Shown in pieces: positions 8,814-16,300 of a DNA stretch of 64,000 bases. Source of the DNA: Candidatus Poribacteria bacterium (GTDB lineage: Bacteria; Poribacteria; WGA-4E; WGA-3G); NCBI GenBank assembly GCA_026702755.1, contig JAPPBX010000043.1:17072-81071 (forward strand), read 5' to 3'. Position 1 is the first letter of the stretch; each line of letters opens with the position of its first letter. Made by a program: the position numbers and the translations under genes. The notes under the pieces are model-generated. The model made no database searches, was not told the origin of the DNA, and saw only the letters and a program-made list of their open reading frames with translations.

Positions 8814-10751
8814 CTATTCTGCATGGCGTCTCAACAGAAAAGCATCTTTACGGTTTTTACGTGCAATCATATTGGAAGGATTTAGACGAATACATTTATC
8901 AAAATCTGCTATAGCACGCTCATACATCTCTTTTCTACTATAAGCTACACCTCGTGTATTATAGGCACTGCTATAATGAGGGTCTATTTTAATCGCCTTA
9001 CTACAATCTGCTATAGCATGGTCATACATCCCTTTTTCACTGTAAGCAAATCCGCGATTGCTATACGGAAAAGGATCATTAAGGCCTATTTCAATCGCCC
9101 TACTACAATCTGCTATAGCATGGTCATACATCTCTGTTTTAGTGTAAGTATTACCTCTATTAGCGTAGGCTGGAGCATGATTAGGGTCTATTTTAATCGC
9201 CTTACTACAATCTGCTATAGCATGGTCATACTCACCTTTGTAACCATAAGCAACGCCACGATTAACATAAGGATCGGTATAATCAGGAGAAATTCTGATT
9301 GCTGTATTGCATGCTGCTATAGCACGGTCATACTCGCCTTTTGCACTATAAGCAGTAGCAAGATTGTTATAGGCTTTAGCATGATTCGGATTTATTTCAA
9401 TGGCTTTATTATGCTCCGCTATAGCACGGTCATACTCGCCTTTTGCACTGTAAGCAGCACCACGGTTATTGTAAAATACAGGACAATCAGGCGATATTTC
9501 AATTGCTTTGCTATAATCTGCTATAGCACGGTTATACTCACCTTTCATTTGAAAGGCACATCCGCGATTGTTATAGACTTCAGCATTATTCAGGCTGAGT
9601 TCGATTACACGCGAGTAGACTTTTAACGCTTCGTCTATTTGATCCAACATCATCATGAAGTTACCCCGATGGAATGCTAAGAAAGCAAGTGTTTCTATTT
9701 CCTCGGGTGTTACACTCGGTGAGGGCTTTGCTTGAGATCGCATTTCGTTTACAACTTTTCGGATGCCCTCTACCACACTCATCCATCCTTTGCTCTCAGG
9801 GTTCCATTCGCTAATATCGTAAATTGGTTTGCCTTTTTCAGGAAGAACTTCAAAACCCCTGAGTTGATGATTGAGCCAATCACAATGCTCAAGGATAATT
9901 GGAATAATCCTTATTTCTTGGTTTAATGCTTCTGCTAATTCCTTGTTGCAGTTTTTAGAGGCAAGACTTGCAGCAGAGACAAGGTAGAGAAGTAGATCCG
10001 AATCAGCAACCTTTTCGAGAATATCTTCCTGAAGTGCTCCATCTCCAGGCGTGAGTTGACCATCATCCCATGTTACTAGTTCGTTATTCTGCTCCATTAC
10101 GCCGAGACATTTTCGTAATTCGTTCTTCGCCTCTATATTTTCGTGTGAATAGGTAATGAATCCTTTTAGTGGTTTGTCGTTTGCATTTTCATGATATCTC
10201 TTCTTGCTAACACCTTCTTGACCTATAGGTGTTTTAGAGTCCCCAGTGTTTACATTTTGATCGTGTTCATAGTTAAACGATTTTTCTTTACCACTCTCAG
10301 GATTAGGAACATTGTTGTCATCGGACGATGTTTTTTGCGATGCGGTACTTGATAACTTTTTTATTAAAGCTTCATAGACTTCTTCAATAGATATCAAACG
10401 TAGATCAAGATACCCGACTGTGGGAGGAATGCCCGGAATTTCTGTATCGTCAAGACGGACGGGAAGGATATACTCACGGTTTTCTTGAAATGCCCTTGCC
10501 TGAGCAAGTTGGCGTTCATGGGTTGTCCACAACTTTTGTTCGTAGTATTTAGACAAGAACATCACACAATAGTGAGCTTGGTCTTTGTAAACTGATGACA
10601 AGTAGTCATACAGGTTTTTGCCCCACAGATTTGCTAGCTCATTCTCATCATAAAAGCACGAATAGCCGTTCATTTTAAGAAGATCTGCTAACTCTTTGGC
10701 ATGCTTTCTATCTTCTCCTGCAAATGATAATACTACATCGTATTCTTGCAT
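8814..10751 (-). CDS. double TIR domain protein with eight C-terminal TPRs
   Basis: 645 residues, GAGG 8 bases upstream of the ATG. Residues 1-135 form a TIR domain: YDVVLSFAGEDR at strand A, a conserved WTTHE (WxxxE) segment holding the candidate NADase glutamate, and a YILPVRLDD strand. A polar linker (about 140-195) leads to a second TIR-like domain at about 196-335. It begins LKGFITYSHENIEAK, has a CNKELAEAL helix with a possible second catalytic Glu, and an IRIIPIILEHCDW strand. Residues 360-640 are eight TPRs of the NRGxAYsxKGeYdrAIaDcsKAI type. The family is cytoplasmic. Bacterial TIRs cleave NAD or make cyclic ADP-ribose signals in anti-phage immunity (e.g. Thoeris). Here the TPR array is the likely sensor or partner-binding part. 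No Thoeris ThsA is nearby. Confidence 0.88.
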   Translation of the reverse strand: MQEYDVVLSFAGEDRKHAKELADLLKMNGYSCFYDENELANLWGKNLYDYLSSVYKDQAHYCVMFLSKYYEQKLWTTHERQLAQARAFQENREYILPVRLDDTEIPGIPPTVGYLDLRLISIEEVYEALIKKLSSTASQKTSSDDNNVPNPESGKEKSFNYEHDQNVNTGDSKTPIGQEGVSKKRYHENANDKPLKGFITYSHENIEAKNELRKCLGVMEQNNELVTWDDGQLTPGDGALQEDILEKVADSDLLLYLVSAASLASKNCNKELAEALNQEIRIIPIILEHCDWLNHQLRGFEVLPEKGKPIYDISEWNPESKGWMSVVEGIRKVVNEMRSQAKPSPSVTPEEIETLAFLAFHRGNFMMMLDQIDEALKVYSRVIELSLNNAEVYNNRGCAFQMKGEYNRAIADYSKAIEISPDCPVFYNNRGAAYSAKGEYDRAIAEHNKAIEINPNHAKAYNNLATAYSAKGEYDRAIAACNTAIRISPDYTDPYVNRGVAYGYKGEYDHAIADCSKAIKIDPNHAPAYANRGNTYTKTEMYDHAIADCSRAIEIGLNDPFPYSNRGFAYSEKGMYDHAIADCSKAIKIDPHYSSAYNTRGVAYSRKEMYERAIADFDKCIRLNPSNMIARKNRKDAFLLRRHAE

Positions 10752-11154
10752 TTTTGCTACCTCTTAAATCCTTGCAAACTGGATTTCCACACAATCCGAG
10801 ATTCAGACACTTTATTCTGTTTCTTACTCCTACAATGTGTCTTTCCTACATGTTAAATCATACCATGTTCATGCTGGTTTGTCAATTTCAATTTTGCGAA
10901 ACTGTCTGAATCGCGGATTACGCAGATTTCGCGGATTATTGCCTTTGGTATCGGCAAGTTGTTTTCCCGAATGATAGAGCGTTTTTCTATGTCAATGTTT
11001 GATGTTTTTCTTTCGATGCGCTTCCGGTGACAGAAACCCTTAAAATCCGCGTTAATCCGTGTCATCCGCGTAATCCGCGATTCAGACACTCCCCTCCACA
11101 ATCGCAATCTCATCTTCCGTTAAATTATACAATTCATAGACCAGTTTATCAATC
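10752..11154. repeat. gene-free region with inverted pair of GCGGATT-family repeats
   Basis: A copy reading CTGTCTGAATCGCGGATTACG starts at about 10901, and an opposite-orientation copy ending GTAATCCGCGATTCAGACA lies at 11071-11090. About 100 bases separate the outer parts, so the region could form a large hairpin or be a pair of miniature elements. ORFs on both strands (10853-11113 minus, 11027-11236 plus) consist of repeat sequence and are not supported. Confidence 0.7.
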
Positions 11155-14100
11155 TCATTTTGAAGATTTTGCCCTCGATAGACGGAAATTTACCTGCTCA
11201 ATTAAGGCGTTTCTGATATCTTCCAGTCTGTCTTGAAAACCAAAATAGTCTGCAACTATGTCATCTATGAGCAAATGTTCATCTGTGTAAATCTCCTTTG
11301 AAACAGGCAACGGTTCTCTATCTTTAAGTATCTCAAATACCTGCTTTGCTTCGCGCTCAAAGTCAAAATTAAAATCTATGGGTAACATTTTCATATCTGT
11401 TGCTTCTGCTTTCAACAATCCGCCCCCAAGATTTTTCCGACCAGTAATTTCCCTGAACAACCAGACAAAAGAAGAATTTAGGTAAACCCACAAACAATAG
11501 TGCGTCTCTGAATTCCAAAGGTCTTCCGGCAGATACAATTCTACATGACTATATGAAAATGCCCGACACGAGTTGAAAGTACAGTAATGACGTGCGCCCA
11601 CACCTCGGGGCATAACTAATGCCGGTATTTTTTCCATTCTCTTGCTTGCTAACGCGGGTTTTATCCTTTTGTCGGCAGAAGCAGCAATAAATTGCGCACT
11701 TTTGACAATAACTGGCAAATCAGAATTATCAGCACTCAATTGGCTTAAAGGAAAATTCAATCCTTGCCCAAAAGAAATCTTGTCACTTACATTTTTACGT
11801 GCTTCTGATCTCATCTTTGACAGTATTTCTCTATAAAATTCGGGCATTGAGAAGATGTGCCCCCACTTCATCAATTGGCTTGATTTTATTACCTTGTTGT
11901 CACTAATAATCAGGTTAGCATCAACAACGCCATACTCTATATCTTCCACTGCTTCTCTAACAAAAAGAGTGATAATAGTGTTTATGTTCTGACTTTTACT
12001 ATCGGAGAAAAATTTGCTACTACTATCAATAATTTTCAAAAAGGAAAATCTGTTGACAGAGAATTGTTGGAACTTGTGTCCATAATCGGTATTGAGCCAA
12101 GCGTTTTGCGTGATAAAGCATCCATTCCCAGATTCATTCAAAAATTTGGACGAACGGGCGTAAAAATAGATTAGCAGATCGCTGCCGCGAGGCAGCGCGT
12201 CTTGCCAATCAGAAACGACTTGTTTTCCATAGGCTATTTTCTGTTCATCCGATAGTAAGCTGTTCCTGGACTCAACATACGGCGGATTGCCAATTACCAC
12301 ATCAAATCCGTCTGTGATTCCGAACATCCATTCTGAATCAAACCAATCGGCAGAGGCGTTTTGGTCATAGATATCCCATTTAGCGATCTTTTCAGCATCA
12401 TCTGCTGGCATGCCGAAATGCTTTAGTTCGGTTGCCAATTCTGCTCGCAATTCTCCGTCCTTAATCTTGCATGTGCGTTTGCGTTGACGGGTGGTGGCGT
12501 GGAAATGCTGCTCACGGTTGTCGCGCAGTGCCTTTTCCAAATTTTGTGCTGTGTTGCTCGTCAACGTTCCTTGTGCCTTGAGCCCAATCAGTGTGTTTGC
12601 GGCGATAAAACGCGTCTCCAAATTTGGCAAGGGTTTGATACCGAAGTTATCTGCGTTCTGCTCGGGCTCCTGCTCAATTGCGAGGGAGATAAAGAAGCGG
12701 AGTTTGGCGATTTGGCACGCTACAGACTGGATGTCTACACCGAAGATGCTGTTTTGGATGAGGTATAACTTGCGTCCAAAGTCTGAATCTCGGTAGCGTT
12801 TGAAGGTTTCGTCAATTTCAACGAGTTCTTCACGGCGTGCTTCGTCGTCTTGTGTATCAAAAGCGACTTCTGCACGTTGGACGGCGCGTTCCTTCTGTAA
12901 TTTTTCCCATCGGTTGTTATCTGGGTCAAGTCGGCGGAGTGCGAGCGTCAGTTTGTGGAGCATTCCCATCGGGAACGCACCGGAACCGACTGCGGGATCC
13001 AGGACCTTGAGTTCGGAAATTGCTCGGACGATTGCGTCCGTTTCGACATCATCAAACCATTCGTTGGCATCGTCGAAGGCTTGGGCATAGTCGAGGAGAT
13101 AGTGTAACCGTTCATCCCACAGTTTTGCGTCTCCATCGGTTGGGTCGCATTTTTGGGATAACGTGGCGACCAATGCTTCTTCCACCATGTAGTCAACGAT
13201 AGCCCGTGGGGTGTAGTAGGATCCGGTCTGTTTACGCACCGTTGCACCGGTTTCGGGGTTGTAGGCAGCGAGTAGATTTTCAAACACTCTGCCGAGCAGT
13301 TCGGGATCCAAAGCCACTTCTTGCTCTATCGGTGTGTTCTCCTCGACAGTGAATTTGTAGTGTTCAAGTAGCGGGATGAGTCCTTGCTGCGCATCAAAAA
13401 AAAGGCGGTTAGGGATGGATAACTTGTGGTACTGATTATCAGAGAAACAGTCTATTCGGTAACTCGCTTCACCCGTTGCTTCCCAACTATCGAGGCAATC
13501 GAACAATCCGCCGTTGATGAAGGGTGTTTTGCCGAACAGTTCCAATAGTCTATCGGGGTCGCGCATCTGATCTTTATAACGATAGCGTGAGAAATCGCGA
13601 TTTGTGGCGTAGCCAACGGTGCTGAACTTTCGTTTATCTATTTCGGTGTTGAGTGTGGCGAAAAAGAGGTTTTGTAGCACGGCACGATAGTAGGCATCGC
13701 CGTTATCAAAGTCATCCTCTTTGAGTAGGTCTTGGATCTGTGTTTTGTTGAATAACGCATCTGTCACCAATCGTTTTTCCTTGATAAACCAGATAAAGAG
13801 CAGGCGTGTGATGAGGCGTATCACATGCTCCTCCGGTTGTAAGGTGCGGTTTTCGTCTGTCGGGAATGTTGCTGTCTCTATTGCCCATTCATACCACGCG
13901 AAAAGTTTTCGATAGAACTGCTTATTGAGTTCTTCGGTGTCCAACTTGGCGAGCCATGCAGCCAGCAGTCCGTCGAAGTTTTTCGGTTTTCTGTTGTCGT
14001 CTATCCATTGGACGCATGCCTCAAGTGAGAGTTCGGAGAGGATGTCGAGATGTGCGCGATGGGGGTTGTTCAGGCGGATGTCTTTGATGAGGGTGACTTG

Positions 14101-14595
14101 TCCGAGTACATCGCGGTCTTCATCAGTTTTGTCTGGACGGCGGTCGGCAAATGCGACCGTCAAACGATTCCGGGCGCGAAATAGGATCACAGTGGGTGCG
14201 AACAGACGTTTGTTAATTTCTCTTGTGAATTCGGCGTATTTGGTTCGGGAGTAGGTGTTATCTTTTAGTTCAACTGCACAGAACAGGAAACTTTTTATGT
14301 TTCCTTTGTCGAAAGCATCTGACTCGAAGAGTTTTTGCTGAATATCGTCAGTGATTTCATCACTTGTGAACTGGAACACGAGTTTCACAGATTCGGCGTG
14401 TTTGCGGAATTCTTGTTCGGTCTTGGTGTTCGGGTTCAGTGGTGGGAATTCTTCAAAAAAGTCCTGGACGGTGCCGGAGAGTTCAAGCGTGCGTTCACTG
14501 CGGTAGCCTATCGTTGCTAAGAGGTCTTTTGCTTTTTCTAAGAAATCACCGGTTGGGATTGCTGATAGTACGGATTTGATTGCCACTTGGTTCAT
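11155..14595 (-). CDS. Eco57I-type DNA adenine methyltransferase / restriction-modification protein
   Basis: 1146 residues. The N-terminal 400 residues are a helical/nuclease-like region containing EFREINKR-like and FIWFIKEKRL segments, as in large type IIG/PglX-like proteins. The class I methyltransferase core follows: SAM motif I LDPAVGSGAFPMG at about 530-540, and catalytic motif IV FDVVIGNPPYVES at about 760-768. The motif order (FxG then NPPY) marks a gamma-type N6-adenine enzyme. The C-terminal 350 residues look like a target-recognition region (LVMPRGVGARHYCTFNSCRA, GRKNLGGGLLKAEAT). The gene follows a rho-independent terminator and has AGGA 10 bases upstream. The next large upstream gene is a PLD-SNF2 helicase (16301-19576), so the two may make one restriction-like system. 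Whether the N-terminus cuts DNA is unknown. Confidence 0.85.
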   Translation of the reverse strand: MNQVAIKSVLSAIPTGDFLEKAKDLLATIGYRSERTLELSGTVQDFFEEFPPLNPNTKTEQEFRKHAESVKLVFQFTSDEITDDIQQKLFESDAFDKGNIKSFLFCAVELKDNTYSRTKYAEFTREINKRLFAPTVILFRARNRLTVAFADRRPDKTDEDRDVLGQVTLIKDIRLNNPHRAHLDILSELSLEACVQWIDDNRKPKNFDGLLAAWLAKLDTEELNKQFYRKLFAWYEWAIETATFPTDENRTLQPEEHVIRLITRLLFIWFIKEKRLVTDALFNKTQIQDLLKEDDFDNGDAYYRAVLQNLFFATLNTEIDKRKFSTVGYATNRDFSRYRYKDQMRDPDRLLELFGKTPFINGGLFDCLDSWEATGEASYRIDCFSDNQYHKLSIPNRLFFDAQQGLIPLLEHYKFTVEENTPIEQEVALDPELLGRVFENLLAAYNPETGATVRKQTGSYYTPRAIVDYMVEEALVATLSQKCDPTDGDAKLWDERLHYLLDYAQAFDDANEWFDDVETDAIVRAISELKVLDPAVGSGAFPMGMLHKLTLALRRLDPDNNRWEKLQKERAVQRAEVAFDTQDDEARREELVEIDETFKRYRDSDFGRKLYLIQNSIFGVDIQSVACQIAKLRFFISLAIEQEPEQNADNFGIKPLPNLETRFIAANTLIGLKAQGTLTSNTAQNLEKALRDNREQHFHATTRQRKRTCKIKDGELRAELATELKHFGMPADDAEKIAKWDIYDQNASADWFDSEWMFGITDGFDVVIGNPPYVESRNSLLSDEQKIAYGKQVVSDWQDALPRGSDLLIYFYARSSKFLNESGNGCFITQNAWLNTDYGHKFQQFSVNRFSFLKIIDSSSKFFSDSKSQNINTIITLFVREAVEDIEYGVVDANLIISDNKVIKSSQLMKWGHIFSMPEFYREILSKMRSEARKNVSDKISFGQGLNFPLSQLSADNSDLPVIVKSAQFIAASADKRIKPALASKRMEKIPALVMPRGVGARHYCTFNSCRAFSYSHVELYLPEDLWNSETHYCLWVYLNSSFVWLFREITGRKNLGGGLLKAEATDMKMLPIDFNFDFEREAKQVFEILKDREPLPVSKEIYTDEHLLIDDIVADYFGFQDRLEDIRNALIEQVNFRLSRAKSSK

Positions 14596-14618
14596 TATGG
14601 TGTGTTCCTACGCGACTA

Positions 14619-14650
14619 TAAAAAATGGGGTGGCAGTGTGTGCCAGCCCC
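14619..14650 (-). terminator. rho-independent terminator after toxin-antitoxin genes
   Basis: On the minus strand GGGGCTGGCA, a 5-base loop, TGCCACCCC (one bulge), then ATTTTTTA. It lies 69 bases after the antitoxin stop (14719) and 24 bases before the methyltransferase start, so the methyltransferase needs its own promoter or readthrough. Confidence 0.75.
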
Positions 14651-14718
14651 TGTTATTTTCAAATGTTTCTGGATAATTTCTAACGATTCTTGCTGTTTTA
14701 TTCGATCATGGGTCCCAA

Positions 14719-14943
14719 CTATGAAAATAGAGAAAATAGATGGCTAATACGGTGCCGGAGCCGGCGCAAAAAGGTGTTAGTACGCTTCGGTTGATCATCA
14801 GAAACTTCAGTGCTATTCTCTGTTTCAGGTGTGTCTTCAGTACGCAAAGTTTCCCACCGCTTTCGCGCCAGTGTTGAGACTTCCTCCGACATGCCTCGTT
14901 CTTTAAGATAATCATCAAAGCTGCTACCACGGTACTTATTCAT
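14719..14943 (-). CDS. putative antitoxin of Gp49-like toxin, lacking the usual HTH
   Basis: 74 residues from an ATG at 14943 that overlaps the toxin stop (ATGAATAA, 8-base overlap), indicating translational coupling. The N-terminus MNKYRGSSFDDYLKERGMSE matches the start of HigA/XRE-type antitoxins that follow Gp49-like toxins (GSSFDDfLkeeG..eev). Family members then have an XRE helix-turn-helix. Here the remainder is a charged linker (TEDTPETENSTEVSDDQPKR) and a basic/hydrophobic end (FLRRLRHRISHLFSLFS). It is either a degenerate antitoxin or a variant that no longer binds DNA. A longer start at 14973 would lie deep inside the toxin gene. Confidence 0.65.
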   Translation of the reverse strand: MNKYRGSSFDDYLKERGMSEEVSTLARKRWETLRTEDTPETENSTEVSDDQPKRTNTFLRRLRHRISHLFSLFS

Positions 14944-15316
14944 GTGATCCGCTCCTTCCTCTCCAGAGTTCACTTCGTTTTCGCGCCAGACGCAAATCTC
15001 TCTGTGGTGTTTTTTGAGATTTTTTAATAAAACCGTGCAGAAGGATTATCTCGCCGGCTTCAACAGTAAACAAAACCCGCGCAATACGTTTTCCTTTGCT
15101 GATACGGGTACGGATTTCCCACAGATTTTCTTCACCCTGTAACTTTTTGACGAGACGCGTGCGTGCCACTAAAGGCCAATGTTCAGCTACGATTGTTATG
15201 TCTGCATCAATTATCCTTTCGTCTCTTGTTCCAAGCCCTTCCAACCATTCCCGGACCGGTTCATTTCCCTGGTCCGTGCGAAAGAAGACGACGCGAAGTT
15301 GTGATGTTACGTTCAT
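14936..15316 (-). CDS. RelE/ParE-superfamily toxin, Gp49-like (HigB type)
   Basis: 126 residues. It matches phage-derived Gp49-like / HigB toxins: RVVFFRTDQGNEPVREWLEG at the start, a helical KLQGEENLWEIRTRISKGKR core with the family's LWELR-like motif, then ARVLFTVEAGEIILLHGFIKKSQKTP, with the basic and histidine residues typical of ribosome-dependent mRNA interferases. In the family, toxin precedes antitoxin, as here. The start ATG has only a weak ribosome-binding site. The partner gene overlaps its stop codon. Confidence 0.85.
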   Translation of the reverse strand: MNVTSQLRVVFFRTDQGNEPVREWLEGLGTRDERIIDADITIVAEHWPLVARTRLVKKLQGEENLWEIRTRISKGKRIARVLFTVEAGEIILLHGFIKKSQKTPQRDLRLARKRSELWRGRSGSHE

Positions 15317-15422
15317 AAGAAAATAAAACGTTATTGATTACCCGAAGAAATTATATCACAAATTGAAGTATCGCGTCAAAAGAAATTCATATCTGTTTTT
15401 GTGTGAGCTGGACGATTGTATG

Positions 15423-15468
15423 TTGTCTGAATCGCGGATTAGCACGGATTTACCGGATTTCGCGGATT
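15423..15468. repeat. GCGGATT-family interspersed repeat
   Basis: GTCTGAATCGCGGATTAGCA...CGGATTTCGCGGATT, a single copy between the toxin promoter region and the end of the HTH gene. Confidence 0.75.
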
Positions 15469-15485
15469 ATTCATCTTGTTCATAA

Positions 15486-15902
15486 TTACCCTTCCTCTGT
15501 TGAAACGCGGTGTTCATCAAGTTTCGGATTGGAGGTTGCTAACTCAAGTGAGGCAACTGAAGAATCTTCAGTAGTATCTTCACGGTGTAGACTTGTAGTT
15601 GACAGTGGTGCAATTGATAGCTGACACCCAAGTGCGTTAAGAACGGTGCTAAGCGTGTCAATTTTTGGTGTTTTCGTGCTGTCTGACACTTCCGATAGGA
15701 GGTGTGGTTCAATATCTATTTTCTTGGCGAGTGTAGAAATTCCGCCCTTTGCTTCAACGACATACTGAAGTGCCAACTGAATTATGGCGAGATTCTCGTG
15801 GACCTGATATTCTTCTATGACTGCATCGAGAAAATCTCCCACACTTTCTTCTTCCGCGAGTTGTTCAATGAGGAAAGCATGCCATGTTCCGTAAATTTTC
15901 AT
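15486..15902 (-). CDS. HTH regulator resembling HigA-type addiction antidote
   Basis: 138 residues from the ATG at 15902 with GGAG 10 bases upstream; an upstream start at 15941 would place this site inside the gene. It begins MKIYGTWHAFLIEQLAEEES. The centre (about residues 60-105) is a helix-turn-helix of the type found in HigA-like addiction-module antidotes: LALQYVVEAKGGISTLAKKI, then LLSEVSDSTKTPKIDTLSTV, then LNALGCQLSIAPL. The C-terminal 35 residues are acidic and probably disordered. No toxin gene is adjacent on the same strand; the Gp49-like pair downstream lacks an HTH, so this protein might supply its DNA binding. That link is inference. Confidence 0.7.
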   Translation of the reverse strand: MKIYGTWHAFLIEQLAEEESVGDFLDAVIEEYQVHENLAIIQLALQYVVEAKGGISTLAKKIDIEPHLLSEVSDSTKTPKIDTLSTVLNALGCQLSIAPLSTTSLHREDTTEDSSVASLELATSNPKLDEHRVSTEEG

Positions 15903-15959
15903 CTTTTGTGCCTCTCCTTTGAAATATGATACCATGCCCATTATAAAAAGTCAAGATTG

Positions 15960-16295
15960 TCGTGAGTATGGAGCAGGGGTATTTAACTTTAAGAAACTAT
16001 CGGTTTCGCGCCTTTTTCGACAATCCGGTGCGGTTAGGAAACCGCACCATAGGTGTCAATTTAGCGATTTTTCGAGGTGTTTTGTGGCAGTTTTAACAGA
16101 TGCCGCCCCTACGGGGCTTTATCTTTTTTCATTCCCATTTCTACACAGATACCATCCCTACGGGATTCAAGAGGTTTTTGATGTCTTCAAGGTTTCTGTG
16201 TAAAACTCGGTTCGGTTAGATGAAGATTAAGAATTTAATCGGGTAATTTTTACCGATGCCCGGTGCGGTTAGGAAACCGCACCTACTGGGGATGG
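15960..16295. repeat. composite interspersed repeat
   Basis: A modular block. It contains CCGGTGCGGTTAGGAAACCG (palindromic) with CATAGGTGTCAATTTAGCGA, then GATGCCGCCCCTACGGGGCT, then GATACCATCCCTACGGGATT, then GGTTTTTGATGTCTTCAAGG, and finally a second GGTGCGGTTAGGAAACCGCA at 16260-16281. The same module order is found at 63785-63990. No gene is supported in this gap. Confidence 0.8.
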
Positions 16296-16300
16296 ACTAA

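Noticed and set aside
8976..9626. 216-residue plus-strand frame opposite the TIR-TPR gene
   Set aside because: It is the antisense shadow of TPR repeats and has repetitive, meaningless sequence (periodic CYSMVIH-type units).
10853..11113. 86-residue minus frame between TIR-TPR and methyltransferase
   Set aside because: Consists of two opposed interspersed repeats; no homology and no ribosome-binding site.
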